Both the position numbers and the translations under genes were made by a program. Below, piece after piece: positions 18,259 through 26,256 of a stretch of DNA of 64,000 nucleotides. The notes beneath the pieces are model-generated. The model ran no database searches and was not told the DNA's origin. It saw only the letters and a list, made by a program, of their open reading frames with translations. The stretch covers positions 1-64,000 of the forward strand of contig NZ_WAJR01000009.1 of NCBI RefSeq assembly GCF_008831035.1. Direction: 5' to 3'. How positions within the stretch are numbered: the first letter of the stretch is position 1; each line of letters starts with the position of its first letter. The DNA is from Ellagibacter isourolithinifaciens (GTDB lineage Bacteria > Actinomycetota > Coriobacteriia > Coriobacteriales > Eggerthellaceae).

Positions 18259-19140
18259 CTACTTCAAGAGCTTTATCTTGATCGCCTTTGCCGGACACGC
18301 CTCGATGCACGCTGCGCACTTCGAGCATTCGGGAATGTGCCCAGAATGGGGGTCGAGCTTCTCGGGGCACGCGTCGACGCACGAATGGCAATCGATTCCC
18401 TCGCCGCGCAAGCACTTCGATTGGTCGACGCGCGGACGCAGCGTGCGGTTCGCGTTCGCGATAAGCGAGGTGAGTGCGCTGATCGGGCATATCTTCGAGC
18501 ACCACTTCCGCAGAACCGTGAGCTCTAAGACAAGAATAATCGGGAAGACGACGAGCGCCCACGACGGCTCGTTGAACTGGAACAGGTGCCAAAGGCCGAT
18601 AAGCGTCGCGAACGTCAGGCCGACGGGGCACACCAGGCAGAACACGGGGAATCCGAACACGGCAGCCGACGCGAGCGTACCGGCGAGCACCACATGGCGC
18701 GCATCCAGCTGAACCCCGTCGCGCTCGCCGCCCAAAGGCGCAAGCTTGCAGGCGCCGCCGCACGAGGAGCACGCCGGCGATGCGCCCCCCAACTCGCTCT
18801 TTTGACCACCAACTGAGGTTTTTCCTCCAGAAGCCTTATTCTTTGGGCGGAAAAACCTCTGCAGCCATGGAACGGGGCAGCCCCAAGCACAGAACGCCTT
18901 GCCGAAAACGACGACGAGAACGACCATGGCCGCAAGCAGGATAATCGGATGCAGCATGAACTCCTTCGCGCCGAAGAGGGCCTCGAGCGCACCGAGCGGA
19001 CACACGGCGGCGATCTGGTCGATGCCGAAGGCCGAAGGCGTGCCCGATCCGATGTGGAAGAGAAGGCCCACGACCACGAACGCGACAAGGGCAAGCGCGA
19101 CGATTCCACGTGCGCGCCTGAAGTTGAACCGCTTGTTCAT
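18259..19140 (-). CDS. NapH-like membrane iron-sulfur quinol dehydrogenase
   Basis: Integral membrane ferredoxin of the NapH/MauN family, which passes electrons from menaquinol to periplasmic partners. Hydrophobic helices alternate with the motifs CAWGCP (84-89), CLVCP (168-172) and CSKICP (214-219), and the C terminus has two [4Fe-4S] motifs (cysteines 243-258 and 272-282). At 293 residues it is normal in length. An ATGA overlap couples it to the NapG-like gene. No napA nitrate reductase is present, so it probably serves the adjacent molybdoenzyme. Confidence 0.85.
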   Translation of the reverse strand: MNKRFNFRRARGIVALALVAFVVVGLLFHIGSGTPSAFGIDQIAAVCPLGALEALFGAKEFMLHPIILLAAMVVLVVVFGKAFCAWGCPVPWLQRFFRPKNKASGGKTSVGGQKSELGGASPACSSCGGACKLAPLGGERDGVQLDARHVVLAGTLASAAVFGFPVFCLVCPVGLTFATLIGLWHLFQFNEPSWALVVFPIILVLELTVLRKWCSKICPISALTSLIANANRTLRPRVDQSKCLRGEGIDCHSCVDACPEKLDPHSGHIPECSKCAACIEACPAKAIKIKLLK

Positions 19141-19754
19141 CGGGCATCGCCTCCCTTCGAGCTACCTGCCGACAACGCGACGCGCACGTTGATCCCGCGC
19201 TCGGTGCCTCCCGCAAACGTAAGGTAGCTATTCGATGGGCAGGCGTACTCGCACGCCCCGCACCCGTTGCACTTCGCCTCGTCGACAACAGGCCGGCTCG
19301 ACCCATCGATCGATATGGCCCCGTAAGGGCACGCATCGACGCACACGCGGCACCCACCCTGCACCCAGGCGATGCAACGCTCGCGATTGACCTCGGCAAA
19401 GCCTATGACCTGGGACTCATCGCGTGCGCCGAGAATGGCCCCCGTCGGGCAGACGTCTTCGCACTTGCCGCAGAAGTCGCATGCCCCCCGGTGGAAGTCC
19501 ATAATCGGGGTCCGCCAGCTGAGCAGGCCGTCCTCGAGCAACCCCGTGCGAAGGCAGCCCTGCGGGCATACGCTCTCGCAACGGTTGCACTTCAAGCACA
19601 GCGCCGTGAAACGGGATGCGTCCTGCGCTCCCGGAGGCCGCAGCAACTCCCCTGTGCCCGTCCCCGCCGCATGCGCCACGCCGCCTAAAGCGAGCATCGA
19701 CGCGAACGCGCCGCCGCCCGCCAAAAAGGCCCTGCGCGTTATCGGTTTTCCCAT
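19137..19754 (-). CDS. NapG-like Tat-exported ferredoxin with four [4Fe-4S] clusters
   Basis: A 205-residue electron-transfer protein. The N terminus has a Tat signal (ITRRAFLAGGG, arginines 7-8). Four cysteine clusters follow: C53-C63, C92-C102, C127-C142 and C162-C172. It probably relays electrons from the NapH-like partner to the catalytic subunit outside the membrane. The ATG at 19754 is chosen because it gives a proper Tat signal; the ribosome-binding site is weak. The start lies 28 nt after the TorD-like gene. Confidence 0.85.
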   Translation of the reverse strand: MGKPITRRAFLAGGGAFASMLALGGVAHAAGTGTGELLRPPGAQDASRFTALCLKCNRCESVCPQGCLRTGLLEDGLLSWRTPIMDFHRGACDFCGKCEDVCPTGAILGARDESQVIGFAEVNRERCIAWVQGGCRVCVDACPYGAISIDGSSRPVVDEAKCNGCGACEYACPSNSYLTFAGGTERGINVRVALSAGSSKGGDAR

Positions 19755-19782
19755 TCGATCCAACCCGTCTTTCGTGAGGAGG

Positions 19783-20499
19783 CTACGCAGCAGCGCTCGC
19801 AGCGAGCGCATCCGAAGCCTCAACCATATCCGCAATCACGTCGGTTTCCATATGCACGAAGGCGCGGATTACCTTGGACACACCGCGGTAAAAACGGGTC
19901 TCGGCGACGTCGCAAACCGCATCGCAGAAATCGTCGACCCAGTTCAGCTGATGGTCGTTATGGAACTCGACCACCTTTTGCGAAAGCATGGCCGCACGCT
20001 CGAAGTCCCCCGCAAGGCAAGCGGCGTTCGTGCGCTCCAAAAGCGTCGCTAGGAACTCGAACTCGAAGGACAGATGATCCTCGGGAGTATGGAGCTCCTC
20101 GTCAGGCTGGATATGCTCGCCGCAGAAGGACTTGTACACCTCGTCGCGAGCATCCTGCATCAGAAGGCCCATCTCGGACGTGAACACGCTCTCGAACGGC
20201 GTCGCCGCGAACGACTCGTAATTCCCCGCGGCAAGAAAGGTGTGGGCATAGTCGACGGCAAGCTCCTGGCGAGTGCCGGTGTTGCGGCGGCGCAGATAGC
20301 TCGCCATGTCCCCGTAACCCTCCGCAAGGTCAGCATCGCCTTGGGCAAGCGACTTCAAATCGAGCGCGGCCAGGTGGTCGATCTGCTCCTGGGTGAGCTC
20401 TTTCCACAAAAGCTCGGCGAGCATGCGATAGTACGCCGCACGCCCCGCGTTGACCTCGACGATCTCGTTCACGCTCGATGAGATCTCGGCTTCATCCAT
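19783..20499 (-). CDS. TorD/DmsD-family molybdoenzyme chaperone
   Basis: All-helical cytoplasmic chaperone that binds the Tat signal and apo-form of a molybdenum enzyme until cofactor insertion. At 238 residues it shows the family signature around residues 130-150 (EDHLSFEFEFLATLL), an analogue of the E-P-D-H motif. Its place inside the cluster implies the client is the Tat-bearing catalytic subunit at 22138-25185. A structured 155-nt gap separates it from the upstream membrane subunit. Confidence 0.85.
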   Translation of the reverse strand: MDEAEISSSVNEIVEVNAGRAAYYRMLAELLWKELTQEQIDHLAALDLKSLAQGDADLAEGYGDMASYLRRRNTGTRQELAVDYAHTFLAAGNYESFAATPFESVFTSEMGLLMQDARDEVYKSFCGEHIQPDEELHTPEDHLSFEFEFLATLLERTNAACLAGDFERAAMLSQKVVEFHNDHQLNWVDDFCDAVCDVAETRFYRGVSKVIRAFVHMETDVIADMVEASDALAASAAA

Positions 20500-20541
20500 G
20501 TTGTTCCCCTCTCGTTATCGAATAGATGATCGAAGCTGTTC

Positions 20542-20592
20542 CATCCGAAGAAGCACAAAAGCGCGAGGTGCGCCCTTTTGCGCCTTCGGATG
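20542..20592 (-). other. Intra-operon stem-loops between DmsC-like and TorD-like genes
   Basis: CATCCGAAG pairs with CTTCGGATG and, nested inside, CAAAAG pairs with CTTTTG. A further GCCCGG/CCGGGC pairing follows at about 20597-20636. The 155-nt gap holds no gene. Such hairpins often partly terminate transcription or protect an upstream mRNA segment, which would lower chaperone and NapGH output relative to the enzyme subunits. Confidence 0.5.
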
Positions 20593-20654
20593 AAAGCCCG
20601 GCCCCGTTTGGAGGGTGGGAATCCGGGAACCGGGCCTTCGATTCGAGCTTGCTT

Positions 20655-21500
20655 TTAGATGACCGTCATGAAGAGGTCGGCCACGGGAACCGTGACGACC
20701 CACATGATGCATCGGTACGCGATGGCGCCCACAAGCGCGCACACGCACGACGCGGCAGCGAGGGCCAGCAGGCTCTCGGGCTTCTTCGGCAGAAGAGCGC
20801 CCGCCACGCAGGGCACAACGCCACCCGCGATGACCGCCAGGGCGAGCAGGCCAAACGCCGCGCCATCGGAGGCACCGGCGGAAAGCGTGTAGGCCAAAAC
20901 ACCGACAGCCGAGAGAACGCCCGCCACGAGAAGCGCCATGGGATAAGGCTTCAGCTCAAGCGATGCCGCCGCATCCTTGCCGGCAGCCTCGCCTGCACCT
21001 TTGCCCGCCACCGCCGCGACGACGGTGAGGTAGGCAGCGATGCCCGCGGGGGCAACCGTCAGCAGGTAGCCGAGCGGGAGGAGCTGGGTGTTCCAGTTCG
21101 GGCGCGCGCTCATGAGATAAGACTCGCCCGCCATAAACGACAGCAGCACGCCGAACACCGCGCCGACGACCGCAACGGCCTTGCGGGCGCCCACGCCTGC
21201 GCCGCGCTTCAAAAGCACCAGGTAAACCGCCACGCACACGATAAGGCAGCCAATAAGCACCGCCTCGACGAAGATGCCGGAGGTGGGGTGGCTCAAGGCA
21301 CCCATGATGCGGTCGGGGTGCGACAGGTGCGTCACCGATGCCAAGCCGCCCACGATGGCAACAACGATCGACACCACCGCAGCCGGGAAGGAAGCCTTCT
21401 TCGCGCGGCCCAAGAACTCATCGACCGCAACGCAGACGAAGAGCCATCCGGCAAGGCCCGTAAGAGCCGTGAACAAAACCAATGACCACTGGATTTCCAT
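20655..21500 (-). CDS. DmsC-like membrane anchor (quinol-oxidising subunit)
   Basis: Integral membrane protein of 281 residues with about eight hydrophobic helices, of the DmsC type that anchors a DMSO-reductase-like complex and passes quinol electrons to the iron-sulfur subunit. The segments SVTHLSHPDRIMGALSHP and FMAGESYLMSARPNWNT match the family pattern. The ATG at 21500 is chosen because AGGAGG lies 10 nt upstream; it starts 5 nt after the DmsB-like stop. Confidence 0.85.
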   Translation of the reverse strand: MEIQWSLVLFTALTGLAGWLFVCVAVDEFLGRAKKASFPAAVVSIVVAIVGGLASVTHLSHPDRIMGALSHPTSGIFVEAVLIGCLIVCVAVYLVLLKRGAGVGARKAVAVVGAVFGVLLSFMAGESYLMSARPNWNTQLLPLGYLLTVAPAGIAAYLTVVAAVAGKGAGEAAGKDAAASLELKPYPMALLVAGVLSAVGVLAYTLSAGASDGAAFGLLALAVIAGGVVPCVAGALLPKKPESLLALAAASCVCALVGAIAYRCIMWVVTVPVADLFMTVI

Positions 21501-21505
21501 GTGTC

Positions 21506-22141
21506 CTACGCCTCCTTCGCAAACCATGCCGGGTCGGCAGAATCGGAAGCCGGCGAGATCTCGTCAACGTCGTGCCAGGTCGCAATCTTCTTGGACAGGA
21601 TGTAGCGCGTGGCCGGCTTGTTCCCGACGTCTTTCAGCGAATGCACCGAGGAAGCGTCCGCAGCGGCGATTGCCTTCGACACGTCGGATTCCGGATCGTC
21701 CAAATCACCGTAGAAGCGGGCGGATGCGCAGCAGCTCGCCACGCACGCGGGCTGCTCGCCCGCCGCCGTCAAGTGGCCGCACAGCGTGCACTTCTCGACG
21801 GCCTTCTCGGCGGCGTTCCACGAGCGCACACCGTAAGGGCAGGCCATCATGCAGTACTTGCAGCCAATGCACTTCTCCTTGTCGACGAGCACCTTGCCGT
21901 CGGCATCGCGATAGCTCGCGCCCGTCGGGCACACGTGCACGCACGGCGCATCCTCGCACTGCTGGCACTGGACCGGCAGCCAATACTGCTCCAGGTCGGG
22001 GAAGGTGCCGTGCGGGCCCACCTGGATGACGCGGTTCCAATATTCCCCGAGTGCTATGCCGTTCTCGTTCTTGCATGCCACTTCGCAGGCGTGGCAGCCG
22101 AAGCAACGGTCGAGGTCAACAACTAGACAATAGTGACTCAT
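21506..22141 (-). CDS. DmsB-like iron-sulfur electron-transfer subunit
   Basis: A 211-residue ferredoxin-type protein with four [4Fe-4S] motifs (CFGCHAC at 13-19, CQQCEDAPC at 59-67, CIGCKYC at 91-97, CTLCG at 118-122, with partner cysteines elsewhere). It conveys electrons from the membrane subunit to the catalytic subunit. It has no signal of its own, so it would be co-exported with the Tat-bearing partner. It overlaps that gene by 4 bp. Confidence 0.9.
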   Translation of the reverse strand: MSHYCLVVDLDRCFGCHACEVACKNENGIALGEYWNRVIQVGPHGTFPDLEQYWLPVQCQQCEDAPCVHVCPTGASYRDADGKVLVDKEKCIGCKYCMMACPYGVRSWNAAEKAVEKCTLCGHLTAAGEQPACVASCCASARFYGDLDDPESDVSKAIAAADASSVHSLKDVGNKPATRYILSKKIATWHDVDEISPASDSADPAWFAKEA

Positions 22142-25100
22142 GACTGGTAAAACGCTCCTCCCGTAAAGTCAGTGGGCTCGGGCATCCAAGGCTCGAAGTC
22201 GGTCGGGTCGTACCACACGCCCTCGGGCTTTTGCGCCTTCTCGATCTTCACGTGGATGCCGCGCAGGGTGTAGGTGCCGAACTCGGGGTTGAAGTAGCCC
22301 GTGTTCTTGGTGAGCACGTTCATGTTCTCGGTGGTCCAGGACTTGCGGCCGTCCGAGCCGTCCTCCAGGAACTCGGGGTTCCAGAAGCGCTCCATGTAGA
22401 CCGAGCCCTCCGCGATGCCCTTCGTCACGCGCGCCACGCCGTAGATGCCGTCCTTCACGATCGACTGGCCGTTCGCGGTGAGCTCCTCGCCCGGCGCGAA
22501 CTCAGACGGGCCGTCGGCGGCGTTCTTGCTCTTGGCGAGCGTCGTCTTCTTGTCGACGCCCGTGGTGATGTCGCAGAACACGTCCTTGCCGTCGGTGCGC
22601 GGGGACTTCACGTTCACCCAATCGCCGTCCTTGATGCCGTACTTCTCGGCGTTCTCGGGGCTGATCCACAGCTCGGGCGCTGGGTAGAGCTCGCGCAGGT
22701 AGGGGTTGTTGCGCAGCGTTCCATGGTGGTAGTACGGGATGCGGCCCTCGGTGAGGCGCAGCGGGTACTCGTCGCCGAAGTCCGTCTGATCCTCGGGCTC
22801 GAAATAGTACGGCATGGGGTTGTAGTCCACTAAAGCCGCGGGCATCTCGAACTTCTCCTTGCCGTGGCGCCCGATGTAGAGCATGGTGTCGGCGTAGGGG
22901 CCGCACTTCTTCGGGTCGTCCTTGATATCGGAAGCGCAGGTGGAAAAGCCGGTGTAGGTGACCTTGCCGTCGTCTGCCGCTGCCGCAACGAGGTCGCCCT
23001 TCTTGCCGCCGGCGCCGCCGCCTGCGTTCACCTTGCAGTAGCCGTCATAGACCGTGCCGCCCCAGTACTCGTCGTCGGTCGCCCATTCCTCGGGGAACAC
23101 GTCCATGGCCTGCTTCATCGTGGTGACGCTCGGATCGCCGCCCTGCTGGGCTACCCAATCCCAGTACTCGTTGATCGTCTTCCAGTACGCGGGAACCATG
23201 GGGCTTCCGATCTTCTCGGAGTCCATGCACGCCTCCATGTTGGCGTCGTAAAGATCGCTCGACGGGTCAGACATAGCCTCGGCGATCTTGCCCCACATCA
23301 TGATCTCGTCGGCAGCCTCGAACAGGTTGGTCACCGGCTTGCGCATGAGGTTCACGTTCAGGCGGTTCTGGGCGAAGGCGTTCTCGAGCCACTCGCACAC
23401 GGGGAAGACGATATCGGCCGCTTCGGTGGTGAAGGAGGTCGGGTACATGTAGCCGTGCACGATAAGGTCGAACTTCGGGAACGCGTCGACCCACGAGCTG
23501 GAATTGCCGAGCGCCGCCATCTTGTTGCCCGAGCGCTCGATCCAGACCTTGGGCTGGTAGGGCTCGCCGGTGAGAATGGCCGAGAGGATAGTCGGGATAT
23601 GGCTGTGCATCCAGCCGCCCAGGCCTTTGTGCTCGGCGTAGCCCAAGCGCTCGAGGACCGCCTCGTCGTCCATGAACTTGTAGGCGGTCTCGCCGATGAA
23701 GCCCGAAGGGAAGATGGTCGACTCGGCGGAAGAGAGCCCCGAGGAGCCCTGCCCGCCCGTCTTGTTCGCGGGGCAGCCCGGATGCCACAGGTGCGCCGTC
23801 ATGCAGTCGAGCGCCGCGGCGCCGATGGCGGCCTGCGCGGAACCCGGGTACATGTCGGTCGCCACGCCCAGCGAGATGCCGCCGTGGGGGCTTGAGCAGT
23901 AGATCTCGATCGCCTCGATGATCTTTTCCTTCTGGCAGCCGGTGATCTTCGCGACCGTGTCCAAATCGAAGGCCTCGCAACGGTCTTTGTAGGCCTGGAA
24001 AGCAGTCTTGCACGTGATGGTCGTGCCGTCCTTAAGCGTCACGTCCACGGTGCCGAACAGCTGCGGATGGTAGGTGCCGTCGTTGTCGGGGCCGAGCGCG
24101 AAGGCCTTGGTGACCTCGCCCTTCTCCGTGTCGAAGTACACATACCCCTCGTTTTCGGCGGTGACGTCGGAAAACACCTCGGAGGCGCGCAGAAGCTGGC
24201 CGTCCTTGGTGATGTCTTCTGCCACGGGCGGCAAGCTCACGTTGTCGCGCGGGTCGACGAGGAACGGCAGGTTCGTCCACTGCTCGCAGAAGTCCTCGTA
24301 TCCGGGAATTTTCTCGTAGAGCTTGTTCTCGATGATGTAGTGCATCCAGCCGAGCATCATCGCCATGTCGGTGCCGGGCTTGATCGGCAGCCACACGTCG
24401 GCCTTGGAGGCATCGGCGTTGAAGCGCGGGTCGACAACGACGGTCTTGCACCCGTTCGCGCGCAGCTCAGCCACGCAACGGCCGGAAGTCGAGGGCGAAT
24501 GCCACGCGGGGCCCGTGCCCCAGATGACGTAAGCCTCGGTGATGCCGCCGTAGCGCGCGGGCTTGTAGAGCTCCGAGCAGCCGGAGTCGGCGATAGACGT
24601 GTCGCCCAGGCCGTTCACGAGCGGCATGGTGTAGTTGCGCGGCAGATAGCACTGCGCGCAGCCGGGCTCGAACACGTTGCCCGCGCCCCAGAAGTTGCGG
24701 AAGCGCGGCGGGCTGAAGAACTGCGGGTTTCCGCCGCCGCCCGTAGACGTGAGCAGACCGTGCTTGCCGGTCTTGTCACGCATGTCAATGAGCGCCTGAG
24801 CGACGGTTTTCGCCGCCTCGTCCCAGGAAATGCGCTCCCATTTGTTGCCAGGCTTCTCGCCCACGCGCTTCATGGGATACTTGTTGCGGTTCGGATGGTA
24901 CAGTGCCTGCACGCCGGATAAACCCTTCGGGCAGATGCGCCCCTTCGACATGGGGTCGATGGGATCGCCCTTCAGCTTGATGACGCGCCCGTTGCGCACC
25001 GTGGCGATAACGCCGCAGTTCGCGATGCACGCGCGGCACGAGGTGCGGACCTCTTGGACGTCATCGTCGGCCCAAGCCTTGTCGCTTTGCGTCAGATTGT

Positions 25101-25185
25101 GCGCCGAGCCCAAGCCCAGCGCCCCAACTGCTCCGGTTACGGCTGCCGCTTTCATAAACGAGCGGCGCGACATAGTCAAAGACAC
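22138..25185 (-). CDS. Tat-exported molybdopterin oxidoreductase, catalytic subunit
   Basis: A 1015-residue DMSO-reductase-superfamily enzyme (bis-MGD cofactor). A Tat signal (MSRRSFMKAAA, 5-15) is followed by a [4Fe-4S] motif C50-x2-C53-x3-C57-x27-C85 and then the molybdopterin domains. The segment FEPGCAQC (172-179) is where the molybdenum ligand is expected, suggesting Cys, by position only. A GTG start at 25185 is chosen because AGGAGGAGG precedes it; the next ATG is four codons later. The substrate is unknown. The architecture resembles the inducible respiratory reductases and catechol dehydroxylases of Eggerthellaceae, but the exact group needs a tree. Confidence 0.9.
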   Translation of the reverse strand: MSLTMSRRSFMKAAAVTGAVGALGLGSAHNLTQSDKAWADDDVQEVRTSCRACIANCGVIATVRNGRVIKLKGDPIDPMSKGRICPKGLSGVQALYHPNRNKYPMKRVGEKPGNKWERISWDEAAKTVAQALIDMRDKTGKHGLLTSTGGGGNPQFFSPPRFRNFWGAGNVFEPGCAQCYLPRNYTMPLVNGLGDTSIADSGCSELYKPARYGGITEAYVIWGTGPAWHSPSTSGRCVAELRANGCKTVVVDPRFNADASKADVWLPIKPGTDMAMMLGWMHYIIENKLYEKIPGYEDFCEQWTNLPFLVDPRDNVSLPPVAEDITKDGQLLRASEVFSDVTAENEGYVYFDTEKGEVTKAFALGPDNDGTYHPQLFGTVDVTLKDGTTITCKTAFQAYKDRCEAFDLDTVAKITGCQKEKIIEAIEIYCSSPHGGISLGVATDMYPGSAQAAIGAAALDCMTAHLWHPGCPANKTGGQGSSGLSSAESTIFPSGFIGETAYKFMDDEAVLERLGYAEHKGLGGWMHSHIPTILSAILTGEPYQPKVWIERSGNKMAALGNSSSWVDAFPKFDLIVHGYMYPTSFTTEAADIVFPVCEWLENAFAQNRLNVNLMRKPVTNLFEAADEIMMWGKIAEAMSDPSSDLYDANMEACMDSEKIGSPMVPAYWKTINEYWDWVAQQGGDPSVTTMKQAMDVFPEEWATDDEYWGGTVYDGYCKVNAGGGAGGKKGDLVAAAADDGKVTYTGFSTCASDIKDDPKKCGPYADTMLYIGRHGKEKFEMPAALVDYNPMPYYFEPEDQTDFGDEYPLRLTEGRIPYYHHGTLRNNPYLRELYPAPELWISPENAEKYGIKDGDWVNVKSPRTDGKDVFCDITTGVDKKTTLAKSKNAADGPSEFAPGEELTANGQSIVKDGIYGVARVTKGIAEGSVYMERFWNPEFLEDGSDGRKSWTTENMNVLTKNTGYFNPEFGTYTLRGIHVKIEKAQKPEGVWYDPTDFEPWMPEPTDFTGGAFYQS

Positions 25186-25249
25186 AGCTTTCCTCCTCCT
25201 TCTTACTCTTCCTTGCTCTTTCGTTTTCCGTGCTGATATCTAGAGAGCG

Positions 25250-26047
25250 CTAAGCTTGGGCCTTATGGGCCTCAAGCAGCGTTTTGCCTGCGTCGGTCGC
25301 GACCCAGGCCCCCCTCCAAACAAGCGCCCCGGCCTTGTCGAGCTTGTCGACATAGAAGTCGGGCGCGAGCTGGTGTGAATGAGCCACCACGTCGTGAGCG
25401 AACTCGGGGGTGGCGTCGAAGTATTCCTTGATTTGCGGGAAGGTGCGCGGAGTCTTGCAAAACTCGATAAGCGCCCAGAAGGTGTCCGCGCGGTGCGGGT
25501 CCTTCGCGAGCTGGGCCTCGATTCGGCGAGCCGGGGAAAGCAAATCGACCGCAGCCGCACCCGCTTCAGTCGTCTCGATGCGATACGTTGCGATGAGGTC
25601 GTCCTGCTCATCGAGGGATAAGGCATCGAGGGTCTCGGGGGAGATTTCCCCGCCCTTCCCGTCGAGCGGAATCTCGTCAAGTCCGCCCGCGCGCACAAGC
25701 ATGCCGATAAGCTCGAACGGAGTTTGGATCACATGGCTATAGACTGCCTCGTCGCTTTTCGCGATGAAGTCCTCGACATCGGTGAACTCGCGGGGGACTT
25801 TGCAGAAGGCAAGCGTCTTGTACAGGATTTCGCGAAGCGAGTTCTGCGCGCCGACGCACGTGATGACGGCATCGAGCGCTTCCTCGTATGTGCGCTGCGC
25901 CTGCGCCGTGCAGCCCACTTCCGCCTCTATCGCGTTGCGCGAACTTTGACCGTTGCGGTTCTGCTCGACCGTGCCGCCCTTTTCCGCATACGCTTCAAAG
26001 CTCGACGGCGCATCGAATTTCGGGAAACGCTTCTCGCTGAGTTTCAT
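25250..26047 (-). CDS. Tandem-repeat winged-helix-like protein, first gene of molybdoenzyme operon
   Basis: A 265-residue cytoplasmic protein of unrecognised family. Two units about 115 residues apart align: FCKVPREF (81-88) with FCKTPRTF (196-203), each preceded by a helix and followed by a helix ending in AGGL or AGAL and a wing-like IETTEAG or VATDAG. This looks like a duplicated winged-helix fold. The ATG at 26047 follows GGAGGGGG. It is the promoter-proximal gene of the operon, 64 nt before the catalytic subunit, so it may regulate or assist the complex. Function unknown. Confidence 0.8.
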   Translation of the reverse strand: MKLSEKRFPKFDAPSSFEAYAEKGGTVEQNRNGQSSRNAIEAEVGCTAQAQRTYEEALDAVITCVGAQNSLREILYKTLAFCKVPREFTDVEDFIAKSDEAVYSHVIQTPFELIGMLVRAGGLDEIPLDGKGGEISPETLDALSLDEQDDLIATYRIETTEAGAAAVDLLSPARRIEAQLAKDPHRADTFWALIEFCKTPRTFPQIKEYFDATPEFAHDVVAHSHQLAPDFYVDKLDKAGALVWRGAWVATDAGKTLLEAHKAQA

Positions 26048-26115
26048 TGGTCGACTCCCCCTCCATATCATCCTGCGGGCCCTCTCTCCCGCAGGCATCG
26101 AAGTTCATGGCGATC

Positions 26116-26221
26116 ACTATAGAAACGCGGCGTTTTCCCTGCATAGACAATAGTTAACTATATGCATTCAATTCGATAGTCAGTCGTTGACTAGATAAGG
26201 CGCGACCATACGCGCTAGAAT
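26116..26221. promoter_or_regulatory. Divergent promoter region with two inverted-repeat operators
   Basis: ATAGTTAACTAT (26150-26161) is a perfect 12-bp palindrome; TAGTCA-N5-TGACTA (26177-26193) is a second inverted repeat with the same TAGTyA half-site. A minus-strand -10 TATAGT (26121-26116) and a plus-strand -10 TAGAAT (26216-26221) have no good -35. The repeats are centred about 37 and 33 bp upstream of those -10s, as expected for activator-dependent promoters. The LuxR protein at 26257 is the obvious candidate activator; this is inference. Confidence 0.5.
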
Positions 26222-26256
26222 GAGCCCGTTCCAATAAGGCATTGGAGGGAATGCTT

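Noticed and set aside
22138-25185. Specific assignment as dopamine or other catechol dehydroxylase
   Set aside because: Architecture and regulator fit, but cysteine-region sequence differs and no substrate can be read by eye.
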